Shown here: in pieces, positions 1-7,885 of the stretch
Numbering within the stretch: position 1 is the first letter of the stretch
Layout of the letters: each line of letters starts with the position of its first letter
Assembly (NCBI RefSeq): GCF_013752535.1
Contig: NZ_CP058348.1
Span: 124,001-188,000, forward strand
Source: Bdellovibrio sp. KM01
GTDB taxonomy: Bacteria; Bdellovibrionota; Bdellovibrionia; Bdellovibrionales; Bdellovibrionaceae
Direction: 5' to 3'
Length of the DNA stretch: 64,000 bases
The notes under the pieces: model-generated
What the model saw: only the letters and a program-made list of their open reading frames with translations
The model's database searches: none
What the model was told of the DNA's origin: nothing
Translations under genes and position numbers: made by a program

Positions 1-113
1 ACGAAGCTGGCTTTGATGCATATATCACCAAGCCGTTTACCAAAGAAAATTTATTGATGGTCGTTTCAAAAGTGCTACCGCAGGCGGGAGAATCAACTCA
101 TGGAAGAACTTAA
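1..113 (+). CDS. Response regulator receiver domain, C-terminal end (partial)
   Basis: The window opens inside a gene read from base 3 to the TAA at 111-113. The visible 36 residues include AYITKPFTKENLL, the typical end of a CheY-like receiver domain: the conserved Lys-Pro before helix 5. The phosphorylated Asp lies off the window. It ends shortly after the receiver fold, so it is either a single-domain regulator or a hybrid kinase ending in a receiver. It overlaps the next ORF by 14 bp, which suggests they are translated together. Family is clear; partner and output are unknown. Confidence 0.75.
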   Translation, partial: EAGFDAYITKPFTKENLLMVVSKVLPQAGESTHGRT

Positions 114-360
114 ATTTGTATTAAAGACTTTGGCATTCACGATGGTTTTGATTGTGCTTGCTCAGGTAAAAGTTGGTGGGGCTTCAATTGAATCCTACAC
201 ATTCCGCTGGTTGCAAAGGTCGACGGTGTCTCAGTATATTCAAAGTGCGGCTGCGGGTGGCGCGATGGCTTTAAAGAATCTGACAGTTCACGTAAAAGAT
301 GGCGTAGTTAGCACTGTCGATGGTTTCCAGGAAGGCTCTCACGAAAAGGCTGTTCGATAA
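100..360 (+). CDS. Small hypothetical protein with N-terminal hydrophobic segment
   Basis: An 86-residue protein of no family I recognise. Residues about 8-22 (LAFTMVLIVLAQV) form a hydrophobic stretch that could be a signal anchor; the rest is soluble with a small Ala/Gly patch (AAAGGAMA). The ATG lies inside the end of the response-regulator gene in another frame, so expression is probably coupled to it. The TAA at 358-360 directly abuts the stop codon of the convergent gene at 361-534. Coding status is supported by length and position only. Confidence 0.5.
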   Translation: MEELKFVLKTLAFTMVLIVLAQVKVGGASIESYTFRWLQRSTVSQYIQSAAAGGAMALKNLTVHVKDGVVSTVDGFQEGSHEKAVR

Positions 361-534
361 TTATCTAACGGCTTTTGTAGAAGCTACTTTTACAGATGCT
401 TGAGTTTTAGCGGCGATATTTGAAGATGTTGCTGCTGTGTTTTTGAAAAGACCGTTGTTAGAGCGTGGGCATGAACCGTAAGAAGTTGAAGACATTGCCA
501 AAGCTGCGATTACGATAAGTGTTGCTAGTTTCAT
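361..534 (-). CDS. Small secreted protein, 57 aa, sigma-54-driven
   Basis: Reading the minus strand from ATG at 534 gives 57 residues: a signal peptide (MKLATLIVIAALAMSSTSYG) followed by a short Ser/Thr/Ala/Lys-rich mature part with one Cys (SCPRSNNGLF). An AGGGG ribosome site lies about 5 bases upstream. The start is preceded by a good sigma-54 -24/-12 box at 570-585 and an enhancer-like palindrome at 646-658. Its style (signal peptide, one Cys, then low-complexity S/T/A/K) resembles the 782-991 gene. No known family; a role as an exported peptide or periplasmic factor is a guess. Confidence 0.65.
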   Translation of the reverse strand: MKLATLIVIAALAMSSTSYGSCPRSNNGLFKNTAATSSNIAAKTQASVKVASTKAVR

Positions 535-569
535 GTGATCCCCTTTGTTCGTTGGATACTTACATCTAA

Positions 570-585
570 TGCATCCGACATGCCA
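570..585 (-). promoter_or_regulatory. Sigma-54 -24/-12 promoter of the 361-534 gene
   Basis: On the minus strand the sequence is TGGCATGTCGGATGCA. GG and GC are separated by the required 12-base register, and the -24 TGGCA and -12 TGCA elements fit the RpoN consensus (TGGCAC-N5-TTGCW). Transcription would start near 559, giving a leader of about 25 bases containing the AGGGG site. Confidence 0.7.
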
Positions 586-645
586 AAGCGGGCGTTTCAG
601 ACTGAGAATTCAGTCACGAAGAATCAAGTACTTAGAAATTTCAAA

Positions 646-658
646 TCTCAAAATGAGA
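646..658. promoter_or_regulatory. Enhancer-like palindrome TCTCA-AAA-TGAGA (copy 1)
   Basis: A perfect dyad TCTCA/TGAGA with a 3-base spacer. It is centred about 93 bases upstream of the predicted sigma-54 start for the 361-534 gene, the usual distance for an activator (EBP) binding site. The same dyad occurs at four other intergenic positions in this window. Confidence 0.6.
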
Positions 659-722
659 CACACGTGCCGAACGACGCCGTTTTTCGCGCACCTGTGACAA
701 GGCATTGATCATACCCAAAATA

Positions 723-759
723 GAGTGAACGACCTGGGGGGGGTGAAGGTCGCTCACTC
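723..759 (-). terminator. Hairpin downstream of the 782-991 gene
   Basis: Arms 723-735 and 747-759 pair over 13 positions with one mismatch (GAGTGAACGACCT against GAGTGAGCGACCT in reverse complement). The loop contains a run of eight G on the plus strand. It starts 22 bases past the stop codon of the minus-strand gene. The T tract is short, so it may be a terminator or a 3'-end stabiliser. Confidence 0.5.
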
Positions 760-781
760 GGTAAGGGCTTTAATCAACATC

Positions 782-991
782 TTAAGAACCTTGAATACCT
801 TTAACAGTTTTAGTTTTTGTTGAACCAGAAGATGAAGTGTTCTTGGCCGTCTTGTAGTCGGAAGCTGTTTTATCCATCATGCGACCTGCTAGCTTTTGAT
901 TGCATACTGGAGCTGCTGTGGATAGGGATGCATGGGATACGGAACCTGTAGCTACAACGGCTACCGCGATCATCAATGTAATAGCTTTCAT
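782..991 (-). CDS. Small secreted protein, 69 aa, sigma-54-driven
   Basis: A signal peptide (MKAITLMIAVAVVATGSVSHA) is followed by about 48 mature residues with one Cys (APVCNQKLAGRMMDK) and a Ser/Thr/Lys-rich tail. The ribosome site GGAGA is close to the ATG. A strong sigma-54 box lies at 1034-1049 and a hairpin follows the stop at 723-759, so this is a well-framed single-gene transcript. Family unknown. Its position next to the hit-like locus and its RpoN control suggest a regulated exported factor, but this is inference. Confidence 0.65.
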   Translation of the reverse strand: MKAITLMIAVAVVATGSVSHASLSTAAPVCNQKLAGRMMDKTASDYKTAKNTSSSGSTKTKTVKGIQGS

Positions 992-1033
992 ACTATCTCC
1001 TTTGAAGTGAAATAAGACTTCACAGGGGTGTAT

Positions 1034-1049
1034 TGCAGCGGGTGTGCCA
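1034..1049 (-). promoter_or_regulatory. Sigma-54 -24/-12 promoter of the 782-991 gene
   Basis: The minus strand reads TGGCACACCCGCTGCA, with a perfect -24 TGGCAC, a -12 TGCA and the correct 12-base GG-to-GC register. The start would fall near 1023, about 32 bases before the ATG. A degenerate dyad (TCTCG-GGC-TGGGA, 1059-1071) lies just upstream but too close for a classical enhancer. Confidence 0.75.
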
Positions 1050-1118
1050 GAATGCCTGTCTCGGGCTGGGATGTAATCTTTGTGATATCAATAGGTTAGG
1101 GATTCGAGGGGCGAAATA

Positions 1119-1148
1119 AAAAAGGCTCCCGTTTCAGAGAGCCTTTTT
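1119..1148 (-). terminator. Rho-independent terminator of the Tad/hit operon
   Basis: Perfect stem AAAAAGGCTC / GAGCCTTTTT with a 10-base loop. It lies 30 bases after the stop of the hit-like gene and would end the long minus-strand pilus transcript. It has T runs on both strands, so it could act in both directions. Confidence 0.85.
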
Positions 1149-1177
1149 AGGCGCTTCCATTGTTTAGGAAGTTAACA

Positions 1178-1450
1178 CTAATCGTTCAAGCCGCCTTGGC
1201 CTTTTGCAGGAGAAGCTTCCGAAGATCCAGCGCCTGCTTTTTGTAAAGGATTTGTGTTTTTAGTAAGAGGCACGTCTGTTACGTGCTTGTTAGCACAATT
1301 AACACAGCCTTCTTTGTTAAGGCCGCCAGTGGTTCCAGTTTTTTGATCTGGATAACCAATTTTTTCATTTGATTGATCACCGCTAACTGACTGCGCCTGA
1401 GCCGCCGTTACCATCAGAGTGCATACTGCCAATAACAATATTTTCTTCAT
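1178..1450 (-). CDS. hit: Hit-like (Bd0108-type) small secreted protein
   Basis: A 90-residue exported protein: signal peptide ending AQA at residue 19, then a Gly/Lys/Asn-rich mature part with a Cys pair at residues 49 and 52 (GCVNC). Its size, its secretion signal and its place after a YD-repeat gene at the end of a Flp/Tad operon match the host-interaction (hit) gene bd0108 of B. bacteriovorus. That protein acts with Bd0109 to link pilus extrusion state to prey-dependent versus prey-independent growth; mutations there are common in host-independent isolates. It starts 12 bases after the YD-repeat gene and is followed by a terminator. The assignment rests on context and remembered biology, not alignment. 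Confidence 0.65.
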   Translation of the reverse strand: MKKILLLAVCTLMVTAAQAQSVSGDQSNEKIGYPDQKTGTTGGLNKEGCVNCANKHVTDVPLTKNTNPLQKAGAGSSEASPAKGQGGLND

Positions 1451-1462
1451 AACGATCTCTCC

Positions 1463-3115
1463 CTAGAGATATAGCTCTGCAGTTGCAGGCGCGATAATGT
1501 CGAGCAAGTTATTGAATGTAGAGGCCACTTGCATTGCCACTGATGGACCTTCTTTACTGTCGACCTTGTTAATCTCACCATTCGATTTATATGAAACCTG
1601 AATAGTGCCCAAGCCCGGGCGAGTCACGATCGCTGGTTTACCATAGCGCTCTTCGTACTCGATCTTAACGACTTTCTTAGCCTGATCCGTGATGGTAGCA
1701 ATACGTCCACGATTATCATAAGTCATGGAGATTTTCTGACCATCAGAGTTCTGTGCATAGTTTAGGTTGCCTTTGCCATCGTATTTAAACTGAGTGGCTT
1801 TCGTCGTTACTTTTTGACCTTTTTGATTGAAGAAAGTAGTCGATACTTGGCTAACTTTTTTAATGGTCTGATCGTACTCAAAAGCCATACGTGTTGCTGG
1901 AGTGGCTTTTACTTTCACCAAACCATCTGTGTAGTATTCGTAAGAGATACGTTCAGCATTTCTGCGGATGCTTGTCGGTTTACCGAAAAGCTCGTGATAG
2001 CTGATATCTGTTACGTTGCCATTTACAGTCGTCATCACACGTTGCAAGAAGAACTGACCGTCTGCCCGCTGTTTGTGCCAAAATTCGTATTTGTTATCTG
2101 CAACAGTCTCTTTACCGCAAACTTTCTTAACTGTAGACCAGTAGTGATTTTGCGGGTCATTTTGAGAGAATTCGTACTTATAGGCCTCTGTACACTTATC
2201 ACGATCAGTAAATGAAGTTACCCAGTCGTTTTTTTTATCGTATTTAACGGCGATAAAAGTTTTATCCGGCCAAGAAGCTTTTGTCAGATTGTGAAGATCA
2301 TCGTATTCGTACGTGTAAGTCTTTTGCCAAGCATTTTTCACTGAAGACAAATCATCCAAATTCGCGAATTTATAATCCACATTCAAACCGTTCGGGCCTG
2401 TGATGGATTTAACTTTCTTGTTTTGGTAGTACTTGAATGACAGGCGACGACCGTTGTTATCTTCAACTTTCGTAACCAGGTCTTTATCGTATTCGAATTT
2501 CAAGAAGTTGCCGTTTTTATCGTAGATGTGAGTCAACTTACCTTGCGGGCTAAAACGTTGAGCGCTGCCGTCTGGAAGAGTGCGCGTATAATACGTTTTA
2601 TTGAAAGTAAAGTTCTCAACCTCACGACCGTTGGCAAAGAATTTTGTGCCTTCTTTAACTTGAACAGCCACGCCATATTTTTTTGCGAAATCCGCACGGG
2701 CATTGTCGTCTTCAAGCAACTGAGTTTTAAGAGAAGTCAGATACGCTTCAGTAACGCCGACTTTCTTTTCAGCCTTCATCTTAGTGATGATGGAGTTGAT
2801 GGTATTCTCAACATCTTTACGAGTGACTTCGCGCTGGGAGTAGGTAACTTCCATACCACCGCCGCACTCTTTAATTTTGATATTGCCTTCACCATTAACT
2901 TCCATGCTGGTTTCGAAATCAGAGCACCATCCGAAACCAAACATCCCGTTGAAAAGTGAACGGCTATTGTAAGTTCTGATAATTTTAAGATCGTAACCAG
3001 TGCCTGGTACGTCCATGTCTATCCACGTATTGGAATAGTTGGCATTCTTCATGTCGACAAGAGCATACGCTTGCGCCGAGAAAAGAACGGCCACTGCAAT
3101 AAGTGCCTTCTTCAT
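1463..3115 (-). CDS. Secreted YD/RHS-repeat protein (Bd0109-like)
   Basis: A 550-residue protein with signal peptide (MKKALIAVAVLFSAQAYA). An N-terminal RHS-associated module (IIRTYNSRS...FGFGWCSDFE, about residues 45-70) is followed by many YD repeats of the type G.L.Y.YD..G (for example LTHIYDKNGNFLKFEYD and MTYDNRGRIATI). There is no C-terminal toxin or core-associated domain, so it is short for an RHS protein and unlikely to deliver a toxin. It is predicted to be periplasmic or on the surface. It lies between the Tad membrane gene and the hit-like gene, as Bd0109 does, and probably binds the hit-like protein. RBS GAGG precedes the ATG. Confidence 0.7.
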   Translation of the reverse strand: MKKALIAVAVLFSAQAYALVDMKNANYSNTWIDMDVPGTGYDLKIIRTYNSRSLFNGMFGFGWCSDFETSMEVNGEGNIKIKECGGGMEVTYSQREVTRKDVENTINSIITKMKAEKKVGVTEAYLTSLKTQLLEDDNARADFAKKYGVAVQVKEGTKFFANGREVENFTFNKTYYTRTLPDGSAQRFSPQGKLTHIYDKNGNFLKFEYDKDLVTKVEDNNGRRLSFKYYQNKKVKSITGPNGLNVDYKFANLDDLSSVKNAWQKTYTYEYDDLHNLTKASWPDKTFIAVKYDKKNDWVTSFTDRDKCTEAYKYEFSQNDPQNHYWSTVKKVCGKETVADNKYEFWHKQRADGQFFLQRVMTTVNGNVTDISYHELFGKPTSIRRNAERISYEYYTDGLVKVKATPATRMAFEYDQTIKKVSQVSTTFFNQKGQKVTTKATQFKYDGKGNLNYAQNSDGQKISMTYDNRGRIATITDQAKKVVKIEYEERYGKPAIVTRPGLGTIQVSYKSNGEINKVDSKEGPSVAMQVASTFNNLLDIIAPATAELYL

Positions 3116-3147
3116 TATGTCTACCTCTTCCCTGAAACTCTGACGGA

Positions 3148-4047
3148 CTACACTTTGATAGTAACAAGTTTTTTGATAATGACACCACCGATAATTTGCA
3201 GAGCCAGCATCGCAAACAGCAACACTAGACCTAAGGTGGTACTAAACATGGGCTTGATAAAAGCGGGATCGATGACCAAAAAAACGATCATCAAAAAGAA
3301 TGGAATCAAAGTAACAATGATACCTTGCATGAGGCCTTGCGCTGTCATTGCCTGGATTTTTTTCTCGACCTTTTGTCTTTCACGAATCACTAGGACGATG
3401 GTCTGGAAAGTCTCTGCGAGATTACCACCAGTCTCTTTTAAAATGTTGATGGAGGTTACAAACATCTGCACATCGGGACGTGGGATGCGATTTCCCAAAT
3501 CATTTAGGGCGCTTTCAAAGCTGTCACCAACCTGCATTTGGTAAAGGACTTGCGAGAATTCCTGACTTATCGGATTCCCCATGATTTCAACCACACGTTT
3601 CATGGATTCTTGCGGATTCGAGCCGGCTTTAATACCGTTTGCCATGATCGTAATACCGTCAACCATCTGATCCACGAAACTTGTACAACGACGTTCATAC
3701 AACATGCGCACAATTAAAAGTGGCAGCTGCCAGCCTGCAATAGTTACAGAGGCACCAAAGAATGCGCCAACAAGAACGCTCGGCCAGAAGATTAAAAAGA
3801 CCAAGGCACCTAAGCCGAAACTCATCAGCAAGATAAGTATGGTAATTTTCTTTTGGTCTGCTTCCATGCCCATCAGGCGCATGATGCGAATAACTTCTTC
3901 ACGTTGACCCAGGCTGCGCTTATGAAGAAGCGCAATAGCCTTTTCGGCCCACAGAATGACCATGATAAAAACGATCGCCCCAAAGAGTGGGATTAAAACC
4001 CATTCTTTAGCCAGCAACGTTTTTAAGAAGGCCAAGACTGCTGTCAT
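3148..4047 (-). CDS. TadB/TadC-like inner-membrane pilus assembly protein
   Basis: 299 residues with a T2SF (type II secretion F) domain: membrane helices near the N-terminus and around residues 75-115, a cytoplasmic helical region (MVDGITIMANGIKAGSNPQESM, split here only by reading) and two C-terminal helices. It is the platform that the TadA ATPase works on. Tad systems normally encode two such proteins, TadB and TadC; only one is present in this operon. It lies 3 bases after the ATPase gene stop, so the two are co-translated. Confidence 0.85.
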   Translation of the reverse strand: MTAVLAFLKTLLAKEWVLIPLFGAIVFIMVILWAEKAIALLHKRSLGQREEVIRIMRLMGMEADQKKITILILLMSFGLGALVFLIFWPSVLVGAFFGASVTIAGWQLPLLIVRMLYERRCTSFVDQMVDGITIMANGIKAGSNPQESMKRVVEIMGNPISQEFSQVLYQMQVGDSFESALNDLGNRIPRPDVQMFVTSINILKETGGNLAETFQTIVLVIRERQKVEKKIQAMTAQGLMQGIIVTLIPFFLMIVFLVIDPAFIKPMFSTTLGLVLLFAMLALQIIGGVIIKKLVTIKV

Positions 4048-4050
4048 ACT

Positions 4051-6258
4051 TTATCCAACCTTTTTCGGTGGTACTACACCACCTGGCATTTTCGGCATCA
4101 ACCCCCCTTGTGCAGGAGGAGTAGGGCCTGTTGGTTTTGCTTGAGTTGCAGGGTCATTACTGAAAATTTCGCGTGGGATTACAACACCTTTATCACTCAA
4201 TTTTTGAATGAAGCTTGGGATTGTCCCTGTCGCCTGAAAGACACCTTGGATCTTACGATTTTTATCGTAACCAGTTTCTTTAAAGCGGAAGATTTCTGCT
4301 AAAGTGACAACGTCACCCTGCATGCCGGCTACTTCTGTGATGCTCATAATTTTACGGCTACCATCTGATTGACGGGAGATCTGTACGATCAAATTCACGG
4401 CACCCGCAATTTGTTCACGGATCGCACGCACGGGAAGATCCATACCGGCCATCATAGATAGAGTTTCCAAACGGGCAATACACTCGCGGGCACTGTTCGC
4501 ATGGGTTGTTGTCATCGAGCCATCATGACCTGTATTCATCGCTTGCAACATGTCCAAAGCGGCGCCGTCACGGCACTCACCGACGATGATGCGATCAGGA
4601 CGCATACGCAGGGCATTTTTGATCAAGTCACGGATATGAATGGCATTGTTACCTTCCATAGAAGCTGGGCGAGTCTCCAGACGAACCACGTGCTCTTGTT
4701 GCAATTGCAACTCGGCCGCGTCCTCGACTGTGATCACACGCTCGTTGGAAGGAATATATGAAGAAAGCATATTCAGCAGCGAGGTTTTACCGGAACCGGT
4801 ACCACCCGAGATCACCACGTTCAGACCGTTTTCCACGCAGATGCGCAGGAAGTCGATCATGTTCTTAGTGATACTTCCGTACTCAATATACTTTTCAGCG
4901 GTGATACCGCCTTTTTTAAATTTACGAATTGTCAGTGCGGGACCGTCAATAGAAAGAGGCTCGATCACCGCGTTCACACGGGAACCGTCTTTCAAGCGGG
5001 CATCCACGTAAGGAGTCGAATCATTAATCTGACGACCCAGGGGTGTCACGATACGCTCGATAATACGGCGTAAGTGATCATTGGAAGTAAATGTCACAGG
5101 ACTTAGTGCGACTTTACCGCTTTTTTCGACGAAGATTTTTTTATGACCGTTCACCATGATCTCGGTCACGGCCGGATCAGCCAGCAAGTCTTCCAAGGGA
5201 CCTAGTCCCAATGCTTCCTCTAAAACCTCTTTGATGATTTTAGAACGCTCGTCACGGGAAAGCTCAGGCGCTTCTTTGTCGACGATGACGGTGATTTCAC
5301 GCTTGGTCTTTTCACGAACTTCTTTTTCTTTGTTTTCGTCTTTGGTATCTGTCAGAAGCTTTTTTAGATCCACAGTGCGGATCAATTCATTGTGCACACG
5401 AATCTTCATCAGTGTGCGGGGGTCCATACCATTGGAGCCGGGAACTGGAGCGCTAGCGCCCTCGGAGGCAGCCGGTGTTGGTTTCGGACGGGACAGAGTT
5501 TTAAGTCTTTGCAGAACGCCACCCGTAAGCTTACGGGAAAGATCAAAGTACGAAGCTGTCAGTGGAGTTTTTGGCGCACTGATAACGAATGGCTGATATT
5601 TTTGTAAAGCCATATTAGTTGTCGCTTCGTCTTGAGGAATGATTCCCAAGAATGGCAATTGCAACTGATTGGAAATAGCTTGCGGAGACAAACCTGTTGG
5701 GGAGGCTTTGTTGACGACAAGCTGGAACATGTCTTTTGGGAATGTCGCTGACAACAACTCATTCACAAGTCTTTGTGTTTGAGTCACAACCAGAACTTCT
5801 GGAGTGGTCACGATCATAATAGCCGTGGCTTCCTGAAGAACGGCCATCTGTGCCGGGCCCAAGTCATTACCGACGTCAACAACCACAAATTTAAATGCAC
5901 GAGAGAAGAACTCCATGAGCTTGCCAAGCAGATCAGGAGAGATGTTTAAAGATTCTTCCGGTCCACGCACGGCGCCCACATAGCCCAAGCCAGAGGGATG
6001 CATCGTTACCAGTGTATTCATTGGTTGAGAATTCAAAGAGCCCGTGAATGTGGAAAGCTCTTTCAAGGTTTTTACAGGCTTCAGACCCATAATCACGTTT
6101 TGATCGCCGACGGATTTGGAATCAGCGTCGACAAGTAAAACCTGAGTACGCAGTTCAGTCATCAAGGCGCAGGCAAAGTTAGCAGCGAAGACGCTTTTAC
6201 CCACGCCCCCTTTACCACCAACAACAGCGATGAGATTACAATTCGGATTGATAGCCAA
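4051..6258 (-). CDS. Fused CpaE/TadZ-CpaF/TadA pilus ATPase
   Basis: 735 residues joining two normally separate Tad proteins. Residues 1-260 are a MinD/ParA-type ATPase with deviant Walker A GKGGVGKS (15-22), like CpaE/TadZ, which places the apparatus in the cell. After a Pro/Ala linker, residues about 300-700 form a CpaF/TadA secretion ATPase with Walker A GGTGSGKT near 487, an Asp box (TVEDAAELQL), Walker B (RIIVGECRDG near 555) and a His box (TTTHANS). The tail is Pro-rich. The frame is continuous with no sign of a frameshift. It powers Flp pilus assembly at the inner membrane. Confidence 0.9.
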   Translation of the reverse strand: MAINPNCNLIAVVGGKGGVGKSVFAANFACALMTELRTQVLLVDADSKSVGDQNVIMGLKPVKTLKELSTFTGSLNSQPMNTLVTMHPSGLGYVGAVRGPEESLNISPDLLGKLMEFFSRAFKFVVVDVGNDLGPAQMAVLQEATAIMIVTTPEVLVVTQTQRLVNELLSATFPKDMFQLVVNKASPTGLSPQAISNQLQLPFLGIIPQDEATTNMALQKYQPFVISAPKTPLTASYFDLSRKLTGGVLQRLKTLSRPKPTPAASEGASAPVPGSNGMDPRTLMKIRVHNELIRTVDLKKLLTDTKDENKEKEVREKTKREITVIVDKEAPELSRDERSKIIKEVLEEALGLGPLEDLLADPAVTEIMVNGHKKIFVEKSGKVALSPVTFTSNDHLRRIIERIVTPLGRQINDSTPYVDARLKDGSRVNAVIEPLSIDGPALTIRKFKKGGITAEKYIEYGSITKNMIDFLRICVENGLNVVISGGTGSGKTSLLNMLSSYIPSNERVITVEDAAELQLQQEHVVRLETRPASMEGNNAIHIRDLIKNALRMRPDRIIVGECRDGAALDMLQAMNTGHDGSMTTTHANSARECIARLETLSMMAGMDLPVRAIREQIAGAVNLIVQISRQSDGSRKIMSITEVAGMQGDVVTLAEIFRFKETGYDKNRKIQGVFQATGTIPSFIQKLSDKGVVIPREIFSNDPATQAKPTGPTPPAQGGLMPKMPGGVVPPKKVG

Positions 6259-6311
6259 TGCGGACCTCCGCTAAACTTATCGGCTTCGATGATCAATCCG
6301 TATACGCGACA

Positions 6312-7835
6312 TTAGTCGCGCAGACGGAATTTTTTCTTAATTTGTTCAGAGCCCGCACTTGCTGAGGTCTTAACAACTGGAGTTACGAAAACCACAAACT
6401 GACTTTGTTGTTTCGCGAATTCTTTGGATGCATACAAGCTGATGATAGGGTTCTTTTGTCCAGATGGACGGTTGTAACCAGTCGAGGAAGAGTTGCGGAT
6501 CAAACCACCCACCGCAGCACTTTGACGGTCGCGAACCACCACGGAGCTGGACATTTCATTCGAGCTCGTGATTGGTGCCCCGGCAGGAGTACTACCGATC
6601 ATGCTGGATACCTTAAAGGCCATATCCATACGAACGCTACCCGACTTTTCGCCCATCAGAACCGGAGTGATCGTTGTTACGATACCCACTTCGGCAAAGG
6701 CCGTACCTTGAGTGCCATTTTGCCCGATAACTGCGTAAGGCTGATTCGTTACTTGCTTAATTTCACCTTTTTTACCGTCTTCCACGATCATGCTTGTGCT
6801 TTCAAGAACACGAGCTTGACCATGTTGTTTCGCCCAGTTCAGTTTCGGCAACAAGTTTGAAACTGTACCTGTGATCGAGCTGACTACGCCACCAGCAGCC
6901 TCACCACCAGTTTGGAAAGTCATTTGCGAGTTATCACCAAGCTCTGGCGTGAACTGGAACTTAAAGTTCTTAGAGTAGTCTTTTTGCAATTCTACGTAGT
7001 GCACAACCAACTGAATCATCTTTGGAGGTGGCTTTGGTGCGGATTCTTTAATTTGAATCAGATTGATTACACCTTCATTGGCTGGATTACGAGTCTTGAT
7101 CAGACCTTTTTCCACAGCGGCTTCCACAATGCGGTCTGGAAGATAAGTTTTTGCGATGATCTCGGCACGAGCTGATTCGTCAGCACTGTTTGCCCAGCCT
7201 TGAAGAATGATTTTCTCGTTCACTGCGCGAACTTCGATTTCAGGGTTGTTGATGTCGCGGGCGATAAACTCAGCAATCTTCTTTTGAGCAAGGGGGCTTA
7301 AGCTCACGATCGAAGAAGCCTGGTTACCGAACTGGGAAACGACGTTGAAAATACGCGCCATATCTTTAGGGAGAAGAATCTGACCGTCAACTACGACTTT
7401 ATCATTCACGATTTTGATATTGATACCTTCGATGTCACCCAATAAAGAGCGCATCTCGCGAACGATTTTATCAAGTTTGGATTTTTTAACGTCAATACGG
7501 TATTCCGCCACGATTTTGCCGTTGCGTTTATCGTGGATAGTTAAAGTCGCAAAACCTTCAGTGCGGGGAGTGAAACGAATGACGTTAAGGTCTTTCGCAT
7601 AACTCGCAGTTACGATACGACGGAAGTCACCTTTGAATTCCACATTGTCTGGAATCGGAGGAAGTTTTTCGTCCAACTCAATTCCCAACGTCAAGTTGAT
7701 GAACTTGCGTGAACGGAAAGCTCCACTGCTGTCCTCGCCCGATGTTGACGGTGATGCAGAAAGATCGTCCTCTGCATGCGCAACCGGTACACAAAGACTG
7801 ACTACAAGCCCCATTGTAAGCAGCATATGTTTCAT
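6312..7835 (-). CDS. cpaC: CpaC/RcpA-type outer-membrane secretin
   Basis: 507 residues with signal peptide (ending AHA). The N-terminal part holds a pilus-secretin N domain and BON-like repeats (IEVRAVNEKIILQGWA is typical). The C-terminal half is the secretin domain, with VVRDRQSAAVGGLIRNSSS and a final strand-rich part (QFVVFVTPVV). It forms the outer-membrane pore for the Flp pilus. It sits between cpaB and the ATPase gene, the usual Tad order. Confidence 0.9.
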   Translation of the reverse strand: MKHMLLTMGLVVSLCVPVAHAEDDLSASPSTSGEDSSGAFRSRKFINLTLGIELDEKLPPIPDNVEFKGDFRRIVTASYAKDLNVIRFTPRTEGFATLTIHDKRNGKIVAEYRIDVKKSKLDKIVREMRSLLGDIEGINIKIVNDKVVVDGQILLPKDMARIFNVVSQFGNQASSIVSLSPLAQKKIAEFIARDINNPEIEVRAVNEKIILQGWANSADESARAEIIAKTYLPDRIVEAAVEKGLIKTRNPANEGVINLIQIKESAPKPPPKMIQLVVHYVELQKDYSKNFKFQFTPELGDNSQMTFQTGGEAAGGVVSSITGTVSNLLPKLNWAKQHGQARVLESTSMIVEDGKKGEIKQVTNQPYAVIGQNGTQGTAFAEVGIVTTITPVLMGEKSGSVRMDMAFKVSSMIGSTPAGAPITSSNEMSSSVVVRDRQSAAVGGLIRNSSSTGYNRPSGQKNPIISLYASKEFAKQQSQFVVFVTPVVKTSASAGSEQIKKKFRLRD

Positions 7836-7885
7836 TGGTTCCCCCTTAACTCACTAACCCAAAACCCAATAACTCAATCTCAATA

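Noticed and set aside
1059-1071. TCTCG-GGC-TGGGA as a sixth palindrome copy
   Set aside because: Two mismatches and too close to the -24 element to be a typical enhancer.
1178-1450. Direct repeats that could cause the known hit-locus deletion
   Set aside because: Only 7-base repeats (AGCCGCC, GCGCCTG) were found, too short and widespread to claim a hotspot.
2528-2959. Long plus-strand open frame inside the YD-repeat gene
   Set aside because: It is an antisense shadow of a clear protein with signal peptide and YD repeats; no ribosome site and Phe/Asn-rich random composition.
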